Part shown: piece after piece, positions 1 to 8,233 of the stretch
Numbering within the stretch: the stretch's first letter is position 1
Layout of the letters: each line of letters starts with the position of its first letter
DNA from: Paenibacillus methanolicus
GTDB lineage: Bacteria > Bacillota > Bacilli > Paenibacillales > Paenibacillaceae
Assembly (NCBI RefSeq): GCF_008124765.1
Contig: NZ_VNHS01000017.1
Location: 42,016 to 106,015, forward strand
Direction: 5' to 3'
DNA: 64,000 nt
Translations under genes and position numbers: made by a program
Notes under the pieces: generated by a model
The model's input: only the letters and a program-made list of their open reading frames with translations
Databases searched by the model: none
Told to the model about the DNA's origin: nothing

Positions 1-1
1 G

Positions 2-250
2 TTCCCGGCGGAGCGCGTCATGGCCGCCAAGCTCGCGGAGCTGGCGCCGGATCGCACGGTCGCCGTCTCGGTGCGCAATCCGCTCGATCTGCTGCTGTTC
101 CCGGACGTGAAGGCGTTCCTGGCCGTCTACGAATGCCGTCCGCTCGCGCTGGAGGCCGCGGCCAAGGCGCTGACGGGGGAGCTTGCGCCGGTAGGCCGGC
201 TGCCGCTGCGCATCTCCGAGCAATATCCGCTCGGGTGGCGCTGGCAATAA
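2..250 (+). CDS. Glycoside hydrolase family 3 protein, C-terminal fragment
   Basis: The reading frame is open from the window edge and stops at 250, so only the last 82 residues are present. The end contains a conserved-looking segment (PVGRLPLRISEQYPLGWRW) of the kind that closes bacterial GH3 beta-N-acetylhexosaminidase/beta-glucosidase proteins, where the C-terminal alpha/beta domain ends with a '...GKLPVSI...YP.G' motif. Active-site residues are outside the window. The function is inferred from this tail only; a peptidoglycan-recycling NagZ-like role is possible but cannot be shown. A rho-independent terminator follows at 284-329. Confidence 0.55.
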   Translation, partial: FPAERVMAAKLAELAPDRTVAVSVRNPLDLLLFPDVKAFLAVYECRPLALEAAAKALTGELAPVGRLPLRISEQYPLGWRWQ

Positions 251-283
251 CAGAGCGCGTATTCATCGGCATTATTTAGAAGG

Positions 284-329
284 AAGAGCCGCAACCTCGT
301 CGGGAACGATAAGGGTACGGCTCTTTTTC
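284..329 (+). terminator. Rho-independent terminator after the GH3 gene
   Basis: AAGAGCCG at 284-291 pairs with CGGCTCTT at 318-325 and is followed directly by a T-run. The long loop makes the hairpin less compact than ideal. Confidence 0.65.
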
Positions 330-425
330 ATTAGAAGAAAGCGCTTGGCAGGGCGGCGATCTTCGCTGGTTCGTGAACGGAGGAATGAGAGGAAACGATT
401 CGGGAAACAATTTAAGCAAGAGGTG

Positions 426-467
426 TTGACAAAGCTTTTAAATTGCGTTATCTTTAATTCGAGATAA
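426..467 (+). promoter_or_regulatory. Promoter and overlapping MhqR-type operator of the MarR gene
   Basis: TTGACA (426-431), a 17-base spacer and TATCTT (449-454) form a strong sigma-A promoter. Overlapping the -10 is an inverted repeat with perfect arms, TTATCT (448-453) and AGATAA (462-467), and AATT at its centre. From memory this resembles the B. subtilis MhqR box (tATCTcgaAtTCgAgATaa). Its position over the -10 fits autorepression by the downstream MarR protein. Confidence 0.7.
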
Positions 468-509
468 TTAAATCCAAAGCAAAGCAGCGGGAAAGGAGCG
501 GTGGAAACG

Positions 510-959
510 ATGCCGATCGAACTCGATGACGAACAAGCGGTGTCGCTCAAGCTGTTCGTCGTATTGTCCAAAGCCTACAAGACGCTAATGGATCAGGCGA
601 TGAAGGACATGAAGCAGCACCATCTGTCGCCGTCGGAATTTACGATTCTCGAAGTGCTGTACAACAAAGGACGAATTCCGCTGCAGCAGATCGGGAGCAA
701 GATTCTCGTCACGAGCGGCAGCGTCACCTACAATATCGACAAGCTCGAGAATCGCGGACTGCTGAAGCGGGTTCCTTGTCCGGATGATCGGCGCGTCACG
801 TTCGCCGAGATCACCCAAGCGGGAACCGAGCTGTTCGATCGTATCTTTCCACCGCACGCGGAAGTCATACACGGATTGACGGCAGGGCTGGACAGCGAAG
901 AGAAGCGATTGATGACCGAACTGCTTAAGAAGCTTGGCAAGGGCAGCGGCGCCGGATAG
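510..959 (+). CDS. mhqR: MarR-family repressor, MhqR-like (quinone sensing)
   Basis: A winged-helix MarR protein of about 149 residues. The DNA-binding helices lie around residues 40-85 (SPSEFTILEVLYNKGR, then ILVTSGSVTYNIDKLENRG), followed by the basic wing (RVPCPDDRRVTFAEIT) typical of MarR proteins. The AAAGGAG at 492-498 is 11 bases from ATG-510 and only 2 bases from GTG-501, so ATG-510 is preferred. The palindrome over its own promoter recurs at 1021-1038 before a dioxygenase-hydrolase pair matching the MhqO/MhqD set that MhqR represses in B. subtilis. The family call is firm; the MhqR role is inferred from operator and neighbours. Confidence 0.8.
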   Translation: MPIELDDEQAVSLKLFVVLSKAYKTLMDQAMKDMKQHHLSPSEFTILEVLYNKGRIPLQQIGSKILVTSGSVTYNIDKLENRGLLKRVPCPDDRRVTFAEITQAGTELFDRIFPPHAEVIHGLTAGLDSEEKRLMTELLKKLGKGSGAG

Positions 960-1020
960 ACGCATGTCGGTAAGGCCAGACAAGGCAGCGGGCAAATAAG
1001 GCTGCTTTCCACTGGCCTAA

Positions 1021-1038
1021 TATCTTAAATCAAAGATA
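1021..1038 (+). promoter_or_regulatory. Second MhqR-type operator, upstream of the dioxygenase operon
   Basis: TATCTTAAATCAAAGATA has perfect 6-base arms (TATCTT and AAGATA) and closely matches the operator at 448-467. It lies between the regulator and the dioxygenase gene, where a repressor would control the 1195-3376 operon. No convincing -35/-10 pair overlaps it. A TTGACA at 1122-1127 lies downstream but its -10 partner is poor. Confidence 0.6.
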
Positions 1039-1070
1039 ATGAATATTGAAGTTCAAGGAGGCGGCGGATA

Positions 1071-1094
1071 ATGTCAATAGAGAAGAAATCTTAA
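1071..1094 (+). other. Possible 7-codon leader ORF between operator and dioxygenase
   Basis: ATG at 1071 follows a strong AAGGAGG-type ribosome binding site and reads MSIEKKS before a TAA. Such a good start signal ahead of seven codons may be a leader peptide or the remnant of a deleted gene. Nothing shows that it is translated. Confidence 0.3.
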
Positions 1095-1194
1095 CGGTAG
1101 ACGGATTTGCATAGTTAGCAGTTGACACTAAACTGCTTTTACTTGAAATACAAACTAAACAAGGCTCATTGGAGCCCCAAAGGAGCGATTTTTT

Positions 1195-2145
1195 ATGACT
1201 CTTCGTACATCCGGTATCCACCATATCACCGCATTTGCCAGTGATCCGCAAGCGAACGTCGATTTCTACGCAGGCGTGCTCGGTTTGAGACTGGTCAAAA
1301 AAACGATCAACTTCGATGCGCCTGAAGTGTACCACCTCTATTTCGGCAACGAGAACGGCAGCCCCGGCACGATCATCACGTTCTTCCCGTGGCCGAACTC
1401 CCGCAGAGGCCGGATTGGCGGCGGTCAGGTCGGGACGACGACATACGTCATTCCGGAAGGAACCCTCGGCTTCTGGGCGGAGCGGCTTGCGAAACTCGGC
1501 GTGAAAGCGGAGCAGACCGCTCGCTTCGGCGAAACGTTCCTCCAGTTCGTCGATAATGAAGGCTTGCAGCTGGAGCTGGTGGAGCGCAGCGAAGGCGAAC
1601 CTAGCCAATGGTCGTTCGGCGGCGTACCGGCCGACAAAGCGATCAAAGGCTTCGGCGGCGCGATTCTGTACAGCGTCAACCATGCGCAGACGGCGGATGT
1701 GCTCGTGAATGTCATGGGACTTGCTAAAGTCGGCGAGGAAAATGGCTACGCCCGCTTCCAATCCGACGGGAATCTCGGTAACATCATAGATGTTCGGCTG
1801 GAAAATATGGCCTGGGGCGCGGGCGGCGCGGGCACCGTTCACCATATCGCATGGCGCGCGAAAGATTTCGAGGAGCACGAAGCATGGCGGGAACAGGTAG
1901 CCGGCCACGACCTCGGCCCGACGCCGATCGTAGACCGTCAATACTTCAATGCCGTTTACTTCCGGGAAGGCGGCGGCATCCTGTTCGAGATCGCGACCGA
2001 TCCTCCGGGCTTCGCCCGCGACGAGGCGCCGGAGACGCTCGGCGAGAAAGTGATGCTGCCCGAATGGTATGAGCCGCACCGTGCGGCAATCGAAGGCAAT
2101 CTGCTGCCAATTCAAGTACGCGTATTGGAGGGTGATGAACAATGA
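1195..2145 (+). CDS. mhqO: Ring-cleaving dioxygenase, MhqO-like (glyoxalase/VOC superfamily)
   Basis: A 316-residue protein built of two vicinal-oxygen-chelate halves. Metal-ligand-type positions are visible: His in 'GIHHITAFASDP' near the N-terminus, His in 'GTVHHIAWRAKD' at the start of the second half, and Glu in 'GGILFEIATDPPGF' near residue 270. This pattern matches MhqO/MhqA-type hydroquinone dioxygenases, which cleave the rings of toxic quinol adducts in the cytoplasm. AAAGGAG at 1179-1185 sets the start. The stop overlaps the next gene's start by ATGA, so translation is probably coupled. The exact substrate is unproven. Confidence 0.82.
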   Translation: MTLRTSGIHHITAFASDPQANVDFYAGVLGLRLVKKTINFDAPEVYHLYFGNENGSPGTIITFFPWPNSRRGRIGGGQVGTTTYVIPEGTLGFWAERLAKLGVKAEQTARFGETFLQFVDNEGLQLELVERSEGEPSQWSFGGVPADKAIKGFGGAILYSVNHAQTADVLVNVMGLAKVGEENGYARFQSDGNLGNIIDVRLENMAWGAGGAGTVHHIAWRAKDFEEHEAWREQVAGHDLGPTPIVDRQYFNAVYFREGGGILFEIATDPPGFARDEAPETLGEKVMLPEWYEPHRAAIEGNLLPIQVRVLEGDEQ

Positions 2146-2765
2146 GACATATTTTCGAACCGGGAACGGACGCGAATGCGCCGACGCTGCTGCTGCTTCA
2201 CGGCACGGGCGGAACGGAACGGGATTTGCTGGGACTCGGGCGGATGATTTCGCCCGCTTCTCCGCTGCTCAGCGTCAGAGGTAACGTGCTGGAGAACGGC
2301 ATGCCGCGGTTTTTCCGCCGGCTGGCTGAAGGGGTGTTCGATATCGAGGATCTGATCGCTCGCACGGAAGAACTGAATCGCTTCTTGGACGAAGCCGCCG
2401 CCCAGCATGGATTCGACCGCGGCAACGTCGTCGCGGTCGGCTATTCCAACGGAGCGAATATCGCGGGCAGCCTGCTGTTCCATCACGCGAACTCGCTGCG
2501 CGGCGCGATCTTGCATCATCCGATGGTGCCGCGGCGCGGCGTGGAGATCCCGTCCTTGAACGGCGTGCCGGTGTTCATCGGCGCCGGTACGAACGATCCG
2601 ATCTGCACCCGTTCCGAATCGGATGAGCTGATCTCGCTGCTGGAAGCCGCGGGCGCCGCCATAACCGCGCATTGGGAGCAGGCCGGCCATCAGCTGACCC
2701 GCACCGAGGCGCAGGCGGCGGCGGAATGGTTCCAGGCGTCCTTCGGCGCCGGTGTCGGTCGATGA
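2142..2765 (+). CDS. mhqD: Alpha/beta-hydrolase, MhqD-like carboxylesterase
   Basis: A 207-residue esterase of the phospholipase/carboxylesterase type. An N-terminal 'LLLLHGTGGTE' supplies the oxyanion-hole segment, Ser102 lies in the nucleophile elbow GYSNG, the probable acid is the Asp in 'GAGTNDPIC', and the His is in 'WEQAGHQLT'. In Bacillus, MhqD/MhqE accompany the MhqO dioxygenase and are induced by methylhydroquinone and catechol. The ATGA overlaps on both sides place it in the middle of a tightly coupled three-gene operon. The natural ester substrate is unknown. Confidence 0.8.
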   Translation: MRHIFEPGTDANAPTLLLLHGTGGTERDLLGLGRMISPASPLLSVRGNVLENGMPRFFRRLAEGVFDIEDLIARTEELNRFLDEAAAQHGFDRGNVVAVGYSNGANIAGSLLFHHANSLRGAILHHPMVPRRGVEIPSLNGVPVFIGAGTNDPICTRSESDELISLLEAAGAAITAHWEQAGHQLTRTEAQAAAEWFQASFGAGVGR

Positions 2766-3376
2766 TTACGATCGATCCGGCGCTCCATAGCGAACGCGAC
2801 GTCTACAAGCTGATGATCGGCAGCGTCGTCCCTAGGCCCATCGCCTGGGTGACGACGCTCTCGGAGAACGGCGTGCTGAACGCCGCGCCGTTCAGCTACT
2901 TCTCCATCGTCTCGAGCAATCCGCCGCTGCTCGGCGTGTCGGTCCAGCGCAAGGGGGGCGAGATGAAAGACACCGCCCGCAACACGATCGCCAGGGGCGA
3001 GCTCGTCATCCACATCGTCGACGAGGATAACGTCGCCCAGGCGAATGCGACGGCCGCCAGTCTGCCGCCGGAGGAGAGCGAAGCGGAGCTTGCCGGCTTG
3101 ACGGCCGTACCGAGCGAAGCGATCGCGGTTCCGGGTCTCGCCGAAGCCAAAATCCGGATGGAGTGCGTGCTGGATCAGGTCGTGCCGCTGAGCCGGCCGG
3201 GCGAGACGGAACCGACGGGCGATCTGCTCATCGCGCGCGTCGTCCGGTTCCACGTCTCGGAGAGCGTGTACCAGAACGGACGCATCGACGCCGGCAAGCT
3301 GCAGCCGGTGAGCCGGATGGCCGGTCACGACTATGCGTCGCTAGGCCGATTGTTCTCCATAGACCGGCCTACATAA
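2762..3376 (+). CDS. Flavin reductase family protein (FMN-binding split barrel)
   Basis: The ATG at 2762 overlaps the hydrolase stop and gives 204 residues. Features typical of the DIM6/NTAB flavin reductase family are visible: 'IGSVVPRPIAWVTT' near residue 19, 'NAAPFSYFSIVSSNPPLLGVSV' near residue 40, and 'KDTARNTIARGELVIHIV' further on. These proteins use NAD(P)H to reduce FMN or bind FMN as a cofactor. In this operon it may supply reduced flavin or reduce quinones, an inference from context. An in-frame ATG further upstream was rejected because it lies inside the previous gene without a ribosome binding site. A strong terminator follows. Confidence 0.8.
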   Translation: MITIDPALHSERDVYKLMIGSVVPRPIAWVTTLSENGVLNAAPFSYFSIVSSNPPLLGVSVQRKGGEMKDTARNTIARGELVIHIVDEDNVAQANATAASLPPEESEAELAGLTAVPSEAIAVPGLAEAKIRMECVLDQVVPLSRPGETEPTGDLLIARVVRFHVSESVYQNGRIDAGKLQPVSRMAGHDYASLGRLFSIDRPT

Positions 3377-3381
3377 CCGCA

Positions 3382-3424
3382 AATCCCCTGCCAGCGCCTA
3401 AAGGCGTGCGGCAGGGGATTTTTT
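3382..3424 (+). terminator. Terminator of the mhqO-mhqD-flavin reductase operon
   Basis: AATCCCCTGCC (3382-3392) pairs perfectly with GGCAGGGGATT (3410-3420), followed by a T-run. A short inner GCGCC/GGCGT pairing adds to the stem. Confidence 0.88.
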
Positions 3425-3449
3425 GTTGTATGCAGGTTTGAGGCTCGTC

Positions 3450-4079
3450 TTATTCTGCCCGGTTATCGCTTTGCACCATGCGATCAAACAGCGATATTAG
3501 CTCGTCGCTGTAGGCTTCCAGGTCGACGGTGTCCGTCAACTTCTTATTGAACATATATTCGCCGATCGCGCCCTGAATCACGGAAGCCATGACCTCCACG
3601 TTAAATGCGCGGAATTCCCCTCGCGTCTGTCCTTCGACCAGGATACGCTGCAGTTCGGCCGCGAGCGGATCTTCGTCGTCATCGCCGATTTTATAATACG
3701 GGACATTGTCCGGCGTTCGCGAATGGAAAATGATTTCGATCAGCGCGGTGCTGTGTCTAGGACGGGTAGCCTGGTAGGCGAGACTGGCGGCAATATAGGT
3801 GTGCAGCTTCTCTATGTTCGAGGATGCCCCGCCCGTTCGCTCCAGGACGTAACCGGCCGAATCGCCGACTAGCGCCATCAGCGTGTAGTCCATCAGTTCG
3901 TTCTTATCCCTGAAGTGATAGGAAATGAGCGCCGTGCTGATGCCGGCCCGTTTGGCGATTTGCGCAAGGCTCGCATTCGCGAACCCGATTTCGTCGAGCG
4001 TCGTGATGGCCGCGTCGACGATCTGGGCGCGCCGGGCTTCCGTAATGAACGATTGCTTCTCTTCGGTCTTCTTGCTCAT
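3450..4079 (-). CDS. TetR/AcrR-family transcriptional regulator
   Basis: A 209-residue TetR protein. The N-terminal HTH spans about residues 10-58 ('RRAQIVDAAITTLDEIGF', 'SLAQIAKRAGISTALISYHF', 'DKNELMDY'), followed by an all-helical ligand domain. ATG-4079 is chosen over an upstream ATG because a GGGGGAGG-type site (4088-4096) is properly spaced from it. It lies downstream of a small membrane protein gene on the same strand. Both probably share the promoter at 4779-4808, whose start region holds a 20-bp palindrome typical of TetR operators, so autoregulation is likely. The ligand is unknown. Confidence 0.85.
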   Translation of the reverse strand: MSKKTEEKQSFITEARRAQIVDAAITTLDEIGFANASLAQIAKRAGISTALISYHFRDKNELMDYTLMALVGDSAGYVLERTGGASSNIEKLHTYIAASLAYQATRPRHSTALIEIIFHSRTPDNVPYYKIGDDDEDPLAAELQRILVEGQTRGEFRAFNVEVMASVIQGAIGEYMFNKKLTDTVDLEAYSDELISLFDRMVQSDNRAE

Positions 4080-4164
4080 GGGTAATTTCCTCCCCCGACA
4101 GCGGAGCATGCTTCATGAATCGCGGCCTCCGGGGGCAACCTTCGGCGTGCATGCGGCTAGTCGG

Positions 4165-4638
4165 TCATTTCGAGTTCGATTTGGCTTTCTTGCTCCATTT
4201 TACGAGCTGAATGATGGCGATGACAACTGCAGCGTTAATCGCGATTTTGAGCGGACTGGCTTCAATGTGTTCGGGCATGCGGTCGAATATCGAACCATCG
4301 AACAACCGGCCGACCAAGAAGACGACGACGATCAGCAGGCGGAGCGCGAAAACGACCGGAATCATGCCGAGCGCCATCTGAAACAACGGCTTGCCGTGCT
4401 CGCTTCGCGCGAGAATGAGCGGAGAAGCCGCTAGCGCCATAATGCCGCCCAGCGCCATGAGCGCCGGCTGGATCCAGCCGTACCAAGGAAGATCGCCGGC
4501 TTGCCAATTGTCGGCGTAGAAATACCAGACGGCCCCTAGGGCGATAATGCCCGCGGCTGCGCTTAACGCCGCGAACCACTTGCGGTCCGAATCCTTAACG
4601 AACGTGGAACTTGCTTTCGAATCTTGTGAATCGTTCAT
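4165..4638 (-). CDS. Predicted four-helix membrane protein, unknown function
   Basis: A 157-residue protein with a polar N-terminus and four hydrophobic segments: about 24-42 (ALSAAAGIIALGAVWYF), 57-76 (IQPALMALGGIMALAAS), 90-112 (MALGMIPVVFALRLLIVVVF) and 131-147. It ends in a basic tail. ATG-4638 sits 8 bases from AAAGGGG (4647-4653); the ATG two codons earlier is too close. No family was recognised. It is the first gene of a two-gene operon with the TetR regulator, so it may be what the regulator controls. Confidence 0.7.
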   Translation of the reverse strand: MNDSQDSKASSTFVKDSDRKWFAALSAAAGIIALGAVWYFYADNWQAGDLPWYGWIQPALMALGGIMALAASPLILARSEHGKPLFQMALGMIPVVFALRLLIVVVFLVGRLFDGSIFDRMPEHIEASPLKIAINAAVVIAIIQLVKWSKKAKSNSK

Positions 4639-4750
4639 GTTCATTTCCCCTTTGCTGGCGATTGTTGATGCTTCCTCGGACGACAACGCGACGACGGTTT
4701 GGATGAGGGTTCAATGATTTGGTTGGTCGGGTAAATTGTAAATTGACTTT

Positions 4751-4770
4751 GTAATCATAAAACTGATTAC
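4751..4770 (-). promoter_or_regulatory. TetR-type palindromic operator
   Basis: GTAATCA (4751-4757) and TGATTAC (4764-4770) are perfect inverted arms with a 6-base spacer. On the minus strand the site begins about 8 bases after the -10 box, where a bound repressor would cover the transcription start. The size and symmetry match TetR operators. Confidence 0.7.
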
Positions 4771-4778
4771 TCGATCAA

Positions 4779-4808
4779 ATTATAGTCTGGGCGAACAATA
4801 AATGTCAA
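4779..4808 (-). promoter_or_regulatory. Sigma-A promoter of the membrane protein-TetR operon
   Basis: On the minus strand, consensus TTGACA (4803-4808) and consensus TATAAT (4779-4784) are separated by 18 bases. It is followed at once by the TetR-type palindrome. Confidence 0.8.
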
Positions 4809-4816
4809 CGGCACGC

Positions 4817-4861
4817 AAAAAAATCCCCGAAAAACGGGCAGATGCCCATTCTTCGGGGATT
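4817..4861 (-). terminator. Terminator of the YfbR-like nucleotidase gene
   Basis: AATCCCCGAA (4822-4831) pairs with TTCGGGGATT (4852-4861), and a seven-base T-run follows in the minus direction. The T-run lies about 10 bases from the -35 box of the next minus-strand promoter. Confidence 0.85.
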
Positions 4862-4944
4862 TCGTTTCACGAAACGCGCGCCGCAGCTTAGACGGCGCCA
4901 ACGGTTTCACCTTGGCTTGCGGTCTTCCGCGGCGGGATGGCGGT

Positions 4945-5568
4945 TCACTCGCCTTCGGACAATTCGTCGAGCGTCTTGCTGAAGGCGCTGGCCATATGAT
5001 CGAGGAACCATTCGGTCTCCTGCATGCCCAATTTGGCGAGCGACTGTTCGATTTGACCTTTGGCCACGGCGAATTCGCGGTTGCCGGAGGACAGCTCGGA
5101 CAGGCACTTGATATAGGCGTCGAGCAGGTCGGCCGCCTTGACGATGCGCCGCAGCTCCAGCTCCTCCGCATCGTGCGTCGCCGCATCCGGCGCGTGCTGG
5201 GCGAGCTCGCGCAGCAACGGCTCGTAGGCGGCCTTCAGCGGGTCCGGCACCATGCCCATCAGCCGCTCGCCGGCCATTGCCTCGAGTTCCCGGAAATTCG
5301 AGAGCATGCGCGGGTTGTGATGCTTGACCGGCGTCGGGATATCTCCGGTGAACACTTCGGTTGCGTCGTGGAATAAGGCGATCGTCGCCGCGCGGTCGGC
5401 GTTCAGCGAGCGGCCGTACACGCGGTTGCCGATCTCGCACAGCAGGTGGGCGAGCAGCGCGACGTGATAGGAATGCTCGGCGACGTTCTCGCGCGTCGTG
5501 TTGCGCATGAGGCTCCATCTTTTTATATATCGCAGCCGGTACAGGTAAGCGACAAAGTGATTTTCCAA
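4945..5568 (-). CDS. yfbR: HD-domain 5'-deoxynucleotidase, YfbR-like
   Basis: A 207-residue HD-superfamily phosphohydrolase. It opens with 'YLYRLRYIKRWSLMRNT' and 'ENVAEHSYHVALLAHLLCEIG', which supply the first metal-binding His, followed by the HD pair in 'ALFHDATEVFTGDIPTPVK' and a later conserved Asp/Glu-rich helix. This arrangement is diagnostic of YfbR, which removes phosphate from deoxyribonucleoside 5'-monophosphates in the cytoplasm. The start is a TTG at 5568; a purine-rich AAGGGAGAG lies upstream at fair spacing. It is transcribed divergently from the fumarase gene and ends in its own terminator. Confidence 0.82.
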   Translation of the reverse strand: MENHFVAYLYRLRYIKRWSLMRNTTRENVAEHSYHVALLAHLLCEIGNRVYGRSLNADRAATIALFHDATEVFTGDIPTPVKHHNPRMLSNFRELEAMAGERLMGMVPDPLKAAYEPLLRELAQHAPDAATHDAEELELRRIVKAADLLDAYIKCLSELSSGNREFAVAKGQIEQSLAKLGMQETEWFLDHMASAFSKTLDELSEGE

Positions 5569-5669
5569 GCGCGTTCTCTCTCCCTTGCGGATGGTTCTCC
5601 TATCGCGGAGGTCTATGCTATTATAGTATTATACCAGTTTTACGAATAGAGAGAGGAGCACCATCGTTT

Positions 5670-7217
<1,548 letters not shown>

Positions 7218-7267
7218 ACCATCCGCCGCGGCGATGGCCCAAGTCTAGACATAAATGAGGGATGCGC

Positions 7268-8233
7268 GTGCGCAATTTCGGCCTGGCATTCAATAAGAAA
7301 TTCGAACAATGGATGTTTCTCATTATCCCGGGATGCCTCATCCTGGGATTTCTTTTTTCGGGGGCGCTTGCGCGATTCGCCGGCACCGTCCCGTACTTGT
7401 TCGCCTATGTGACGTTCGTGATGGCGATCGGCTGCGGAATGAAGCATCTCGCGACGGTGATGAAGCGGCCCGGCGTAATGGCGTGGACGTTCGTCCTGAC
7501 CCATATCGTGTCCCCGCTTATCGCGTACGGACTCGGCGCGCTGATCTTCGGCGCGGACTCCCCGTACGTCGTCGGTTTCGTATTGTTCACGATCATCCCG
7601 CTCGGAGTCTCGACCGTGCTGTGGGTCGGCATGTCGGGCGGCAGCGTTCCGTTGATTCTGGCCATGGTCGTCATCGACTCCGCGTTAAGTCCATTCGTCG
7701 TGCCGACCGGCATTCATCTCTTGTTCCGCGAGAGCGTCGAGACAGATACGGCGCAGATGATCGTGGATTTGTTGACAATTATCGTGGTGCCAACCGTTAT
7801 CGGCGTCCTGCTGCACGATCTGACCAAAGGGCGCATACAGCCGGCGATTCAGCCCTACGCGGCGCCACTCTCGAAGATCTGCTTCGCGCTCGTCGTACTG
7901 TTGAACGCGGCGGCGATCGCGCCTCAGGCTTCGGCGCTGAAGGGCGATCTGATGCGGATCGTGCCGCTGGCGGTCGTGATGGTCGGACTTTGCTACGCTG
8001 TCGGCTTCCTAGGCGCGCTGCCCTATCGGAACCGGGAGTTGCTCACGACGGTCTCGTACGCTTCGGGCATGCGCAATATTTCGCTCGGCATCGTGCTGGC
8101 CATGGGATACTTCAGTCCGCTCGCGGCGGTTCCCGTCGTCCTGTCGATTCTGATCCAGCAGCCGCTTGCAACGCTGCACCATGCCGTTTTACACAAACTT
8201 TACAATCGGAAGGCTGGCGTTCATAGCCCATGA
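7268..8233 (+). CDS. Bile acid:sodium symporter (BASS) family transporter
   Basis: An integral membrane protein of about 321 residues with roughly ten hydrophobic segments, matching the BASS fold. The conserved-looking patches are 'FVMAIGCGMKHLATVMKRPG' and 'YASGMRNISLGIVLAMGYF', in the crossover-helix regions that bind Na+ and substrate. Family members move organic acids such as pyruvate, pantoate or bile acids. GTG-7268 is 7 bases from GAGGG at 7257-7261; ATG-7262 touches that site and is less likely. Its stop overlaps the sensor kinase start (ATGA), so a link between transport and sensing is possible. The substrate is unknown. Confidence 0.8.
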   Translation: MRNFGLAFNKKFEQWMFLIIPGCLILGFLFSGALARFAGTVPYLFAYVTFVMAIGCGMKHLATVMKRPGVMAWTFVLTHIVSPLIAYGLGALIFGADSPYVVGFVLFTIIPLGVSTVLWVGMSGGSVPLILAMVVIDSALSPFVVPTGIHLLFRESVETDTAQMIVDLLTIIVVPTVIGVLLHDLTKGRIQPAIQPYAAPLSKICFALVVLLNAAAIAPQASALKGDLMRIVPLAVVMVGLCYAVGFLGALPYRNRELLTTVSYASGMRNISLGIVLAMGYFSPLAAVPVVLSILIQQPLATLHHAVLHKLYNRKAGVHSP

